From NCBI GenBank assembly GCA_945952585.1, contig CAMFII010000014.1, forward strand, positions 1 through 46,554: a stretch of DNA of 46,554 nucleotides, in the 5' to 3' direction. Positions within the stretch are counted from its first letter, which is position 1. Each line of letters starts with the position of its first letter. Below are positions 7,956-17,284 of the stretch, one piece after another. The stretch is from an uncultured Rhodobacter sp. (GTDB lineage Bacteria > Pseudomonadota > Alphaproteobacteria > Rhodobacterales > Rhodobacteraceae). The position numbers and the translations under genes were made by a program. The notes under the pieces were generated by a model. The model was not told where the DNA came from, ran no database searches, and saw nothing but the letters and a program-made list of their open reading frames with translations.

Positions 7956-8860
7956 GCCTCTGTCGCGGCAAGCCCGGCAAACCGCTGGCGGACCCGCTGC
8001 ACCAGATCGCTGACCAGCCGCGAAGCGGGGCGCAGGGCCGGGGTGAGGATGTCATAGGTGAAGGGCTGAACCGGGCGGATCGGACGGGCCACGACCATGC
8101 CGAGATGCGCGCAATGCAGCGCCGTCACCGGCTCGACGATCGAAACGCCCGCGCCTCCGGCGACCATGGCGCAGATGGCGAAGGACAGTTGCGCCTCGGC
8201 GACCACGCGGGGCTTGATGCCATGATCGGCAAAGAAGCGGTCGGTGTCGGACCTTGTGCTGATCTCGCTGCCAAGGGCGATGAAGGGCCGTTGGTGGAAA
8301 TCCTGCGGTTCCAGCACCGCCTTGTCACAGAGCGCATGGCCGGGCGGCAGCACCGCCAGCATGGGCATTGTTCCCAGCGGTTCGCGCCGGATCGCCGGCA
8401 GATCGAAGTCCAGCGCGCTGAAACCCACGTCGAATTGCTGCGAACTGAGGTGCTGCACCACGGCATGCGAACTGCGCACCCGAAGCGAGACGGCGATGCC
8501 GGGCCGCTCAGCGGTGAAGTCGGCTATGGCGCCAGGCAGGAACTGCAATCCAAGGGCCGGCATCGCCGCGATCTTCAGGCTGCCGCTGCGGTATTGCCGG
8601 ATGTCATCGGCCACGCGGGAGATTTCCTGAAGCCCGACGAAGGACCGCCGCACCTCCTCATATAGCGCGTCGGCCTCGGGCGTGGGCGTCAGGCTGCGGC
8701 CGATGCGGGCGAACAGCGCAAAGCCGAGTTCGGCCTCAAGATCGGCCAGCAGGCGGCTGACCGAGGGTTGGGTCAGGAACAGCAGATCGGCGGCGGCCGT
8801 GACCGAGCCGCTTTCGATGATGGCGCGGAAGGCCTCGATCTGCCGATGGGAAAGCCGCAT
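7931..8860 (-). CDS. LysR-family regulator, OccR/NocR-like
   Basis: A 309-aa LysR regulator. Its N-terminus, RQIEAFRAIIESGSVTAAAD followed by TQPSVSRLLADLEAELGFALF, closely resembles the opine regulators OccR and NocR of Agrobacterium, as does the SLKIAAMPALGLQFLPGAI block at the start of the effector domain. The frame is open 72 bases further upstream, but the Met at 8860 begins the conserved domain and is preferred. No strong ribosome site is seen there. It is divergent from the opine-dehydrogenase operon across a 96-base gap and is presumably its opine-responsive activator. The inducer identity is inference. Confidence 0.88.
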   Translation of the reverse strand: MRLSHRQIEAFRAIIESGSVTAAADLLFLTQPSVSRLLADLEAELGFALFARIGRSLTPTPEADALYEEVRRSFVGLQEISRVADDIRQYRSGSLKIAAMPALGLQFLPGAIADFTAERPGIAVSLRVRSSHAVVQHLSSQQFDVGFSALDFDLPAIRREPLGTMPMLAVLPPGHALCDKAVLEPQDFHQRPFIALGSEISTRSDTDRFFADHGIKPRVVAEAQLSFAICAMVAGGAGVSIVEPVTALHCAHLGMVVARPIRPVQPFTYDILTPALRPASRLVSDLVQRVRQRFAGLAATEAQSPGDRA

Positions 8861-8868
8861 GTCAGACT

Positions 8869-8885
8869 CATAGCATTGGCGTATG
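8869..8885. promoter_or_regulatory. candidate LysR box for the opine operon
   Basis: CATA-N9-TATG is a dyad that contains the T-N11-A pattern of LysR-type binding sites. It sits between the divergent OccR/NocR-like gene and the first oxidase gene, nearer to the regulator start. The surrounding gap is visibly AT-richer than the flanking genes, as expected of a shared promoter region. Binding by the adjacent regulator is inferred. Confidence 0.4.
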
Positions 8886-8956
8886 GATAGCGCGATTCTT
8901 CGGATTTTACATATTCGCCCCTGATCTGTCATCCCTGCAGCAAGGGGAGATCGGCC

Positions 8957-10063
8957 ATGTCAGCGCAAGCAGGCACAGCAATCATTGGCGGGGGCATCGT
9001 AGGGCTGTGCGTGGCCCTCGGGCTTGCGGCGCGCGGGCATGAGGTGCTGGTGCTGGACGGGCGCGACGGCGACATGCGCGCTTCGCAGGGGAATTTCGGG
9101 CTGGTCTGGTTGCAGGGCAAGGGCGCAGGCTATGCGCCCTATGCGCGCTGGTCTTTTCAGGCGGTGCAGGCCTGGCCCGACTTTGCGAAACGCCTGTCAG
9201 GGCTGGTCGACGTCGATCTGGCGCTGTGTCAGCAGGGCGGCTACGAGTTCTTCACCGACGCTGCGGAATATGAGGCTTTCGGCCACGACCTGCACCGGCA
9301 GGCCAACGCGCTGGACGACCGCTTATCTTTTGAACTCCTGAACCACGCCGATCTTGCGGCGCGCCTGCCCGGCATCGGTCAGCGCGTGGTCGGGGCGAGT
9401 TTCTGCCCGCTTGATGGCCATGTGAACCCGCTGCGCCTGCATTTCGCCTTGCGGCAGGCCTGCCTTGCCAGCGGGGTCCGCATCACTGGCGGCGCCAGCG
9501 TCGTATCCGTGCGCCCGGCGGGCGCTGGTTTCGCCCTTTTGGACGAGACCGGCCGTCAGACCCGCGCCAGCCGCGTGGTTCTGTGCGCGGGCCTGGGGGC
9601 GGCGCATCTTGGCCCGCAGCTGGAGTTCCGGGCGCCGATCCGGGCGCAGCGGGGCGAGCTGATGATCACCGAGCGGGTGGCCGACCGCCTGCCCTTCCTC
9701 TCCAGCACGATCCGGCAGGTCGATGAGGGCGGTTTGCAGATCGGCGGCACCAAGGCCGAGACCGACTGCGACACCGAGACGACCACCACGATGGTGGGAC
9801 TAGCGCAGCACGCCGTCGCGGTCTGGCCCCGGCTGGCCGATCTGCGCGTGCTGCGCTCCTGGGCGGCGCTGCGCGTCATGACGCCGGACGGCTATCCGAT
9901 CTACCAGCGTTCCGCCGATCATCCGGGCGCCTTCCTTGTCACCTGTCACAGCGGGGTCACGCTGGCGCCCCTGCACGCAACACGGCTGGCCGAATGGATC
10001 GACGGCGATCCCGCCGCCCCGGATCTGGAGGCTTTCGATGAACGCCGCTTCGCGCTTTCGTGA
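8957..10063 (+). CDS. FAD-dependent opine/D-amino-acid dehydrogenase, DAO-fold catalytic subunit
   Basis: A 368-aa FAD enzyme of the DAO superfamily. It begins with a dinucleotide-binding loop IIGGGIVGLCVALGLAARGHEV and an acidic end to strand two (LDG), and ends with a second FAD segment, VTCHSGVTLAPLHATRLAEW. It corresponds to the catalytic subunit (OoxB/NoxB or HcnC type) of three-part flavin opine, D-hydroxyproline or cyanide-forming dehydrogenases. Arginase, ornithine cyclodeaminase and a basic amino-acid importer downstream make an arginine opine the best substrate guess. The start has AAGGGGAG eight bases upstream. The 3' end overlaps the small Fe-S subunit gene by 26 bases, typical of this complex. 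Confidence 0.88.
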   Translation: MSAQAGTAIIGGGIVGLCVALGLAARGHEVLVLDGRDGDMRASQGNFGLVWLQGKGAGYAPYARWSFQAVQAWPDFAKRLSGLVDVDLALCQQGGYEFFTDAAEYEAFGHDLHRQANALDDRLSFELLNHADLAARLPGIGQRVVGASFCPLDGHVNPLRLHFALRQACLASGVRITGGASVVSVRPAGAGFALLDETGRQTRASRVVLCAGLGAAHLGPQLEFRAPIRAQRGELMITERVADRLPFLSSTIRQVDEGGLQIGGTKAETDCDTETTTTMVGLAQHAVAVWPRLADLRVLRSWAALRVMTPDGYPIYQRSADHPGAFLVTCHSGVTLAPLHATRLAEWIDGDPAAPDLEAFDERRFALS

Positions 10064-10355
10064 CGCCCCCGGCGCCGCCCCGCGCAGCCTGCGCCTGATG
10101 CTGGACGGGGTGCCCGTGCTGGCCCGGCCGGGCGAAAGCGTCGCCGCGGCGCTGCTGGCGCACAGCGGGGGCGCCACGCGCCAGACGCCTGTCACCGGCG
10201 CGGGGCGCGCGCCCTATTGCATGATGGGGGTGTGTTTCGACTGCCTTGTCACCATCGACGGGCACCCGAATGTGCAGGCCTGCATGGTGAGCGCGCGCGA
10301 GGGCATGGTGATCCAGCACCAGATCGGCGCGCGCCGGCTGGGGGACCAGCCATGA
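10038..10355 (+). CDS. (2Fe-2S) small subunit of the opine dehydrogenase complex
   Basis: A 105-aa protein of the HcnA/SoxA-like 2Fe-2S family. Four cysteines at residues 61, 66, 69 and 82 (YCMMGVCFDC then VQAC) form the plant-ferredoxin-like cluster site, and RLMLDGVPVLARPGESVAAALL is the usual N-terminal beta-grasp opening. It passes electrons between the two flavin subunits. I chose the ATG at 10038 because it starts the conserved domain; longer versions of the frame are out-of-frame readings of the upstream gene. It overlaps the upstream gene by 26 bases and the downstream one by four (ATGA). Confidence 0.9.
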   Translation: MNAASRFRDAPGAAPRSLRLMLDGVPVLARPGESVAAALLAHSGGATRQTPVTGAGRAPYCMMGVCFDCLVTIDGHPNVQACMVSAREGMVIQHQIGARRLGDQP

Positions 10356-11727
10356 GCGCCGATCTGGTCATCATCGGCGCCGGTCCAGCCGGGATGGCGG
10401 CGGCCCGGGTGGCGGCGGAGGGCGGGTTGTCGGTCACGCTTCTGGACGAACAGGAGCGGGCGGGCGGGCAGATCTACCGCAATGTCGGCGCAGTAGCGGG
10501 GCGCGGCTGGCTGGGGGCCGATTACGCGCGCGGCGGCGCTCTGGTGCAGGGCCTCGATCATCCCGGCATCACGCATCAGCCCCGCGCAACCGTCTGGCGC
10601 ATCGACGCAAGGCGCGGCGTGATCTGGTCGCGCGACGGGCAAAGTCATGTCAGCCCGGCCGCGCATGTCCTGATCGCCACCGGCGCGCAGGAGCGGCCCG
10701 TGCCTTTTCCGGGCTGGACCCTGCCGGGGCTGATGCCCGCAGGTGCGGCGCAAATCCTGATGAAACAGTCGGGTATGGTGCCGGATGAGGCCATCCTCTC
10801 CGGGGCGGGGCCGCTGCTCTATCTGGTCGCGGCGCAGATGATCGCGGCAGGTGCGCCGCCGGTCGCGCTGGTCGAGACGCCGACGGCGATCACCCATGCC
10901 CTGCCGAAACTGCCGCGCGCGCTGTTCGGCCTGCCGACCCTGATCAAGGGCCTTGGTCTGATCGCCCGCATCCGCGCGGCCGGCATCCCGTGGTATCGGG
11001 GCGCCGCCGACTTCCGGGCAGAGACGACGGAGGACGGCCGGATCCGCTTTGACTTCACCACCGGAAAGCAGAGCCACAGCCTGACGTGCGGCCTGTTGCT
11101 GACCCATCTGGGCGTGATCCCGCAAAGCCACCTGACCCGCTCGATGGGTCTGGCGCATGAATATGACGCGGAGCAAGGCGCCTGGCGGCCGACGCTGGAC
11201 CCCTGGGGGCAGTCGTCCGAGCCCCATGTGTTCGTTGCAGGCGACGGCGGCGGGATCGGCGGCGCCGAGGCTGCGCGTGCAAAGGGCGCGCTGGCCGCGC
11301 TGGCGATCCTGCACCAGGCCGGAAAGCTGGATGCAGCCGGGCGCGACCGGCGGGCCGCTCCGCTCCGCCGCGCTTTGTCGCGCGCGCTTTCCCTGCGGCC
11401 GTTCCTCGATGCAGCTTATTCCGTGCCCTCCGCCTTCCTGGCCCCGCCGGACGAGACCATCGTCTGCCGCTGCGAGGAGGTTACCGCCGGTTCCATCCGC
11501 AAGGCCGCCTGCACCGGCGCCGAGGGCCTGCGCCTGATGCGCACCAGCCTGCGCACCGGAATGGGCCCCTGTCAGGGCCGGATGTGCGAGACCACCGTCA
11601 TCGGGCTGATCGCCGAAGCGACCGACCGCCCCGCGTCCACCCTCGGGCCGGGCCGCATCCGCACCCCCGTCAAGCCCGTCACCCTGGCCGAGATTGCAGC
11701 CCTCGGTCCCCAGCCAGAGGAAACCAC

Positions 11728-11731
<4 letters not shown>
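10352..11731 (+). CDS. NAD(P)/FAD oxidoreductase subunit of the opine dehydrogenase complex (OoxA/NoxA/HcnB type)
   Basis: A 459-aa subunit with an N-terminal FAD loop ([20 protein letters not shown]) and a pyridine nucleotide-disulfide reductase fold. A C-terminal BFD-like iron-sulfur domain carries cysteines 372, 374, 407 and 412 (CRCEEVTAG ... GPCQGRMC). This arrangement matches OoxA/NoxA of octopine and nopaline oxidases and HcnB of cyanide synthase. It is the electron-accepting partner of the DAO-type subunit. The ATG at 10352 overlaps the stop of the 2Fe-2S gene, and the gene's own stop overlaps the ABC ATPase start, so five genes are tightly coupled. HCN synthesis is unlikely given the arginine genes downstream. 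Confidence 0.88.
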
Positions 11732-12492
<761 letters not shown>

Positions 12493-12513
12493 TCACCCAG
12501 AGGAGGAACCACC

Positions 12514-13296
12514 ATGATCAGAAAGACCCTCATCGCCGCAGCCACCCTTGCGACCTTTGCCACCGGCGCCTTTGCGCAGGACAAGCTGCGCATCGGCGTC
12601 GAAGGCGCCTATCCGCCCTTCTCGTTCAAGCAGGCGGACGGCAGCCTTGCGGGCTTTGACATCGACATCGCCATGGCGCTGTGCGCCGAGATGAAGCGCG
12701 ACTGCGAGCTGGTCGAACAGGACTGGGACGGGATGATCCCGGCGCTGAAGGCGAAGAAGTTCGACGCCATCGTCGCCTCGATGTCGATCACCGAGGAACG
12801 CAAGCGCCAGATCGACTTTTCGGCGAAGTATTACAAGACCCCGGCGCGGGTGGTGGCGAAGAAGGACTCCGGCCTTGAAGGCACGGCGACAGGGCTGGCT
12901 GGCAAGCGTCTGGGCGTGCAGCGCGGCTCGACCCACCAGTGCTATGCCGAAAAGATGTTCCCCGAGGCGGAAATCGTCCTTTACGGCACGCAGGAAGAAG
13001 TGTTCAGCGACCTTGCCCTTGGCCGGATCGACGCGCAACTGTCGGATTCGCTGATCTCGCAGGAAAGCTTCCTGTCCAAACCCGAGGGCGCGGATTTTGC
13101 CTTCCTTGCCGGCGATCATACCGATGTCGATTGCTATGGCGAAGGCGTGGGCATTGCCGTGCGCCAGGGTGAGGAAGAACTGCGCGACGCCTTCAGCGCG
13201 GCGATCACCGCGATCCGCGACAACGGCACCTACAAGACCGTCAACGACAAGTATTTCCCCTTCGACATCTACGGCGGCCGTCCCGACGGGATGTAA
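12514..13296 (+). CDS. periplasmic opine/basic amino-acid-binding protein (OccT/NocT/ArgT type)
   Basis: A 260-aa solute-binding protein of family 3. It has a clear signal peptide (MIRKTLIAAATLATFATGAFA, cleaved before QDKLRIG), then the hallmark GVEGAYPPFSFKQADGSLAG, FDIDIAMALC, DWDGMIPALKAKKFDAI and MSITEERKRQIDFS. The two Cys near residues 149 and 210 could pair. It captures ligand in the periplasm for the HisQM-like permeases. A very good ribosome site (AGAGGAGG) lies eight bases upstream, and a stable hairpin follows the gene, both consistent with making more binding protein than permease. Confidence 0.92.
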   Translation: MIRKTLIAAATLATFATGAFAQDKLRIGVEGAYPPFSFKQADGSLAGFDIDIAMALCAEMKRDCELVEQDWDGMIPALKAKKFDAIVASMSITEERKRQIDFSAKYYKTPARVVAKKDSGLEGTATGLAGKRLGVQRGSTHQCYAEKMFPEAEIVLYGTQEEVFSDLALGRIDAQLSDSLISQESFLSKPEGADFAFLAGDHTDVDCYGEGVGIAVRQGEEELRDAFSAAITAIRDNGTYKTVNDKYFPFDIYGGRPDGM

Positions 13297-13303
13297 CCGG
13301 ACC

Positions 13304-13328
13304 CCGGGGGCGCATCCCGCGCCCCCGG
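13304..13328 (+). terminator. strong intercistronic hairpin after the binding-protein gene
   Basis: A perfect 10-bp stem, CCGGGGGCGC with GCGCCCCCGG, closed by a five-base loop (ATCCC), just after the binding-protein stop and 19 bases before the permease start. Only CCTTT follows, so it is a weak terminator at best. Such hairpins in ABC operons usually stabilise the binding-protein message and reduce permease expression. It shares the CCGGGGGC core with the hairpin at 2916-2939. Confidence 0.6.
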
Positions 13329-13347
13329 CCTTTGCGTGAGGTCAGGC

Positions 13348-14037
13348 ATGGATCTTCTTATCGAATACCGATCACAGCTTTGGGCCGGGCTGGTGACAAC
13401 GGTTCAGATTGCGCTGGCCTCGCTGTTCTTTTCGGTGGCTCTGGGGCTGATCGGCGCCTGGGCGAAACTATCGGCCAACCGCACGGCAAGGGCGCTGGCC
13501 GGCGCCTATACGACGCTGGTGCGCGGCGTGCCGGACCTTGTGCTGATCATGCTGGTCTTCTTCGGCGGGCAGGTCACGCTGAACGCCATCGGCGCTGCCA
13601 CCGGCCTCTGGGATTATCTCGAGGTCAGCCAGTTCGCCGCCGGCGCCCTGACCATCGGCGTGATCTTCGGCGCCTACTTCACCGAAACCTTCCGCGGTGC
13701 GATCCTTGCCATCCCGCGAGGCCAGATCGAAGCCGGAATCAGCATCGGCATGTCGCGCCCGCTTCTGTTCCGCCGCATCGTCTGGCCGCAGATGGTGCGC
13801 TATGCCCTGCCCGGTTTCGGCAACAACTGGCTGGTGCAGCTGAAGACGACGGCGCTGGTCTCGGTCATCGGCTTGCAGGATCTGGTCTACAACGCCTTTG
13901 CGGCGGGCCGGTCGACTGACGCGCTGTTCACCTTCATGGCGGCGGCCTTCGTGATCTATCTTGGCCTGACGGCGCTGTCGGACCTGGGCCTGCGTGCACT
14001 GGAACGGCGCTACAGCCGCGGCGTGCAAAGGGCCTGA
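13348..14037 (+). CDS. opine/basic amino-acid ABC permease (OccQ/NocQ/HisQ type)
   Basis: A 229-aa inner-membrane permease with about five hydrophobic helices. It has the His/Glu/Gln/Arg/opine subfamily segment LWAGLVTTVQIALASLFF near the start and the EAA-type cytoplasmic loop (GQIEAGISIGMSRPLLFRRIVWPQ) that docks on the ATPase. The ATG at 13348 is preferred over a GTG twelve bases upstream because a GAGGTCAGG site precedes it. It is followed after three bases by the second permease gene; together they form the heterodimeric channel. Confidence 0.92.
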   Translation: MDLLIEYRSQLWAGLVTTVQIALASLFFSVALGLIGAWAKLSANRTARALAGAYTTLVRGVPDLVLIMLVFFGGQVTLNAIGAATGLWDYLEVSQFAAGALTIGVIFGAYFTETFRGAILAIPRGQIEAGISIGMSRPLLFRRIVWPQMVRYALPGFGNNWLVQLKTTALVSVIGLQDLVYNAFAAGRSTDALFTFMAAAFVIYLGLTALSDLGLRALERRYSRGVQRA

Positions 14038-14040
14038 GCG

Positions 14041-14802
14041 ATGGAAACCTTTCTGAACTGGTTCCCGCTGGACCTGCCGCTGATCGCCCAGAATTTCGAC
14101 CGTTTCCTGGTCGGCGTGCGGGTGACGCTGGGCCTGACCTTCCTGTCGCTGGCGCTTGGCGCCGCGCTTGCCGTGCCGCTGGCCATTGCCCGTGCGTCGC
14201 GCCACCGGGTGCTGAACCCGCTGGTCTGGACCTATACCTATGTCTTTCGCGGCACGCCGCTGTTGGTGCAGACCTATCTGCTTTATTACGGCGCGGGCCA
14301 ATTTGCCTTCATCCGCGACTCGTGGCTGTGGGATCCCGTACTGTCGCAGGCCTGGTGGTGCGCGCTGATTGCCTTCACCCTGAACACCGCCGCCTATTCG
14401 ACCGAGCTGTTGCGCGGCGCCATCGTCGATACGCCCGCAGGCGAGGTCGAGGCGGCGATCGCCACCGGCCATTCCTACTGCGGACGCTTGCGCCGCATCA
14501 TCCTGCCGTCGGCCTTTCGCCGCGCCATTCCTGCCTACTCCAATGAGGTGATCTTCATGCTGCACGGCTCGGTCGTGGCCAGTACCATCACCCTGCAGGA
14601 CATACTTGGCGTCGGCCGCTGGCTGAACGGGCGCTACTACCTGGCCTATGAGGGGCTGATCACCGCGGCCGTCCTCTACTTCATCATCGTCTTTGCCATC
14701 ACCCGGGTCTTCCGTTGGCTGGAGCGGCGCTATCTGCGCCATCTGGAACGCCGCCGCGAACCCGCCGCCGCCGCCGTCGCACCACCCATGGGGATCAAAT
14801 GA
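14041..14802 (+). CDS. opine/basic amino-acid ABC permease (OccM/NocM/HisM type)
   Basis: A 253-aa permease, the partner of the previous one. It shows [20 protein letters not shown], the conserved [20 protein letters not shown] block typical of HisM/OccM, and an EAA-loop [32 protein letters not shown] basic, Pro/Ala-rich tail ([14 protein letters not shown]) ends the protein. The stop overlaps the ATG of the RidA gene (ATGA), joining transport to metabolism in one message. Confidence 0.92.
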   Translation: METFLNWFPLDLPLIAQNFDRFLVGVRVTLGLTFLSLALGAALAVPLAIARASRHRVLNPLVWTYTYVFRGTPLLVQTYLLYYGAGQFAFIRDSWLWDPVLSQAWWCALIAFTLNTAAYSTELLRGAIVDTPAGEVEAAIATGHSYCGRLRRIILPSAFRRAIPAYSNEVIFMLHGSVVASTITLQDILGVGRWLNGRYYLAYEGLITAAVLYFIIVFAITRVFRWLERRYLRHLERRREPAAAAVAPPMGIK

Positions 14803-15143
14803 TCGAGCGTTTCCACACCACCGCCCGGATGAGCCGCATCGTCCGCCACAACGGCACAATCTGGCTGTGCGGACAGGTCGGCGCAGGCGCCACCGTGGCC
14901 GAGCAGACCCGCGACTGCCTGTCCCGCGTCGATGCCTTGCTGACCGAAGCCGGATCCTCGCGCCGCGACATCCTGCAAGCGACGATCTGGCTTGCCCATA
15001 TGGCCGACTATGACGCGATGAATGCGGTGTGGGACGAGTGGATGCCCGAAGGCTGCGCCCCTGCACGGGCCTGCGGCGAGGCGCGGCTGGCCGGATCGGA
15101 CCTGCTGGTCGAGGTGATCGTGACGGCGGCGGTGTCGGCATGA
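14799..15143 (+). CDS. RidA family protein of the opine operon
   Basis: A 114-aa Rid-family protein with [37 protein letters not shown] and [13 protein letters not shown], where the Arg of PARA is the usual ligand-binding residue. Opine dehydrogenase and ornithine cyclodeaminase both go through imine intermediates, so an imine-hydrolysing Rid protein fits this pathway. The ATG at 14799 overlaps the permease stop; a longer reading from 14715 is an out-of-frame part of the permease gene. It resembles the Rid protein at 129-488 more than generic RidA (shared MAD-x3-MNAVWD), so the two may be paralogues. Confidence 0.87.
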   Translation: MIERFHTTARMSRIVRHNGTIWLCGQVGAGATVAEQTRDCLSRVDALLTEAGSSRRDILQATIWLAHMADYDAMNAVWDEWMPEGCAPARACGEARLAGSDLLVEVIVTAAVSA

Positions 15144-16066
15144 GCGGCGGCACCTGCATCCTGATCGGCGCGCCGCTTGATTGCGGCAAGCGCCGCCGCG
15201 GCTGTTCGATGGGGCCAGAAGCCTATCGCGTCGCGGGCCTTGCCGAGACGCTGGCCGATCTTGGCTGGCGGGTCGAGGACCGGGGCGACGTGCCCGGCCC
15301 CAAGGCGCCGCCGCCCGCGCCCGCCGGGCAGGTCCATGCCCGGTCCGAAAACATCGAATGGACGAGGCTTCTGTCGAATGCTGCCCGTGACGCGATGGCC
15401 ACCGGCTTTCCGATCTTCCTCGGCGGCGATCATGCGCTGTCGCTGGGCACCGTGGCGGGCGTGGCCGATCACGCCGCGGCGAAAGGCCGACCGCTGTTCG
15501 TCCTGTGGCTGGATGCCCATCCCGACATCCACAGCCCGGCCACCTCGGCCTCGGGCAACCTGCACGGCACGCCCATCGGCTATGTCACCGGGCAGCCCGG
15601 CTTTGACGGGTTTCCGCCGATGGCGAATCCGGTGCCGCCGCGAAACATCTGCTTCATCGGCCTGCGCTCGGTCGACGGGCCGGAACGCGCGGCGATTCAG
15701 TCGGCGGGCATGCGTGCCATCGACATGCGCCAGATCGACGAACGCGGCATCGCCGCCCCGCTGGCCGAGTTCATCGCCGCAGTGAGGGCCGCGAACGGCA
15801 TGCTGCACCTGTCGCTGGATGTCGATTTCCTCGACCCCGCCATCGCGCCCGCCGTCGACACCACCGTGCCGGGCGGCGCCACCTTCCGCGAGGCGCATCT
15901 GGCGATGGAGATGCTGCACGACAGCGGGCTTGTCACCTCGCTGGACCTTGTGGAACTGAACCCGTTTCTCGACGATCGCGGGCGAACCGCCGCTCTGATG
16001 GTCGATCTGACCGCCTCGCTGTTCGGCCGCTGCGTCTTTGACCGGCCCACCCGCAGCCATTCCTGA
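15140..16066 (+). CDS. rocF: arginase
   Basis: A 308-aa ureohydrolase that converts arginine to ornithine and urea using two Mn ions. All six metal ligands are in place: His98 in [10 protein letters not shown], Asp125, His127 and Asp129 in LDAHPDIH, and Asp227 and Asp229 in [21 protein letters not shown] near the N-terminus and ELNPFLD near the C-terminus are arginase features, which favour arginase over agmatinase. The ATG at 15140 overlaps the RidA stop. The pairing with ornithine cyclodeaminase just downstream is the arrangement known from nopaline catabolism in Agrobacterium. Confidence 0.92.
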   Translation: MSGGTCILIGAPLDCGKRRRGCSMGPEAYRVAGLAETLADLGWRVEDRGDVPGPKAPPPAPAGQVHARSENIEWTRLLSNAARDAMATGFPIFLGGDHALSLGTVAGVADHAAAKGRPLFVLWLDAHPDIHSPATSASGNLHGTPIGYVTGQPGFDGFPPMANPVPPRNICFIGLRSVDGPERAAIQSAGMRAIDMRQIDERGIAAPLAEFIAAVRAANGMLHLSLDVDFLDPAIAPAVDTTVPGGATFREAHLAMEMLHDSGLVTSLDLVELNPFLDDRGRTAALMVDLTASLFGRCVFDRPTRSHS

Positions 16067-16075
16067 AGGACCGCC

Positions 16076-17131
16076 ATGACCGCCCCCAAACCCTCGGACC
16101 TTGCCTTCATTCGCTTTGTCAGCGTGGAAAACATGATGCGGCTGGTCAACAGCATCGGCGTCGAGACCGCGCTGCGCGACCTTGCCCGCTATATCGAGGA
16201 CGACTTCCGCCGCTGGACCCTGTTCGACAAGACGCCGCGCGTGGCCAGCCATTCGGCCGAAGGTGTGATCGAGCTGATGCCGACATCGGATGGGGTCAGC
16301 TACGGTTTCAAATATGTGAACGGCCACCCGAAGAACACGAAATCGGGCTTGCAGACGGTCACCGCCTTCGGCCTTCTGGCGCGTGTCGACACCGGCTATC
16401 CTGAACTCTTGACCGAAATGACGCTGTTGACGGCGCTGCGCACCGCCGCGACAAGCGCCATGGTCGCGCGCCATCTGGCGCCCAAAGGCGCCACGACCAT
16501 GGCGATGATCGGCGATGGCGCGCAATCCGAGTTTCAGGCCCTTGCGATGCGCGCAATCTGCGGGATCAGCGAGCTGCGGCTCTACGACATCGACCCCGCC
16601 GCGACGGCCAAACTGATGCGGAACTTGTCTGATCGGGGCATCGGGTTGACCGCCTGCAAGACCGCGCAAGAGGCCATCGAAGGGGCGCAGATCGTCACCA
16701 CCTGTACCGCAGACAAGCAGTATGCCACGATCCTGACCGACAACATGGTGGGTGCCGGTGTCCACATCAACGCCATAGGCGGCGACTGCCCCGGCAAGAC
16801 AGAGTTGCACGGCGACATCTTGCGCCGGTCCGATGTCTTCGTGGAATACACCCCGCAAACCCGGATCGAGGGCGAGATCCAGCAGATGCCCGAGGACTTC
16901 CCCGTCACCGAGATGTGGCAAGTCATCGCCGGCACCGCGCCCGGCCGCACTTCGGACCGCCAGATCACGCTGTTCGACGGTGTGGGCTTTGCCATCGAGG
17001 ATTTCTCGGCGCTCTGCTATATCCGCGACCGGCTGGAAGGGACCGACCTGTTCCAGCGGCTTGACATCATCGCGGACCCCGACGATCCGCGCGATCTGTT
17101 CGGAATGCTCTCGCGGGCGGTCCAGGGCTAG
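16076..17131 (+). CDS. ocd: ornithine cyclodeaminase
   Basis: A 351-aa enzyme of the OCD/mu-crystallin family that converts ornithine to proline and ammonia with bound NAD. It has IELMPTSDGVSYGFKYVNGHPKNTKSGLQTV, the substrate-binding region, then LRTAATSAMVARHLAPKG and the Rossmann loop MIGDGAQSEFQALA. The acidic residue in INAIGGDCPGKTEL is the usual catalytic Asp position. Length matches the long bacterial OCD form. It lies nine bases after arginase, with a GAAGGA ribosome site, and is the last gene of the opine operon, completing arginine to proline. Confidence 0.94.
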   Translation: MTAPKPSDLAFIRFVSVENMMRLVNSIGVETALRDLARYIEDDFRRWTLFDKTPRVASHSAEGVIELMPTSDGVSYGFKYVNGHPKNTKSGLQTVTAFGLLARVDTGYPELLTEMTLLTALRTAATSAMVARHLAPKGATTMAMIGDGAQSEFQALAMRAICGISELRLYDIDPAATAKLMRNLSDRGIGLTACKTAQEAIEGAQIVTTCTADKQYATILTDNMVGAGVHINAIGGDCPGKTELHGDILRRSDVFVEYTPQTRIEGEIQQMPEDFPVTEMWQVIAGTAPGRTSDRQITLFDGVGFAIEDFSALCYIRDRLEGTDLFQRLDIIADPDDPRDLFGMLSRAVQG

Positions 17132-17135
17132 ACGC

Positions 17136-17150
17136 GGCCGGCGCCCGGCC
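17136..17150 (+). terminator. hairpin just after ocd
   Basis: GGCCGG-CGC-CCGGCC, a perfect 6-bp stem with a three-base loop, begins five bases after the ocd stop. No T-tract follows, so termination is only suggested by position at the end of the opine operon. Confidence 0.4.
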
Positions 17151-17284
17151 TGATACGACCCGATTGCCGCCCCGGCCGATCATCCCGCATTTCCGGCACC
17201 GCCAGCTTTCGATCAAAGCTGTCGCGATCAGGCGATCCAGATCAATGCGCCGGGCTATCTTCCAAATGTGGTCCTGTCCGTGAG

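Noticed and set aside
13468-15189. 573-aa open frame on the minus strand
   Set aside because: It lies opposite two permeases and a Rid gene that have clear motifs. Its Arg/Gln/Pro-rich translation has no recognisable domain.
15008-16921. 637-aa open frame on the minus strand
   Set aside because: It is antisense to arginase and ornithine cyclodeaminase, both intact. It is a shadow frame despite its length.
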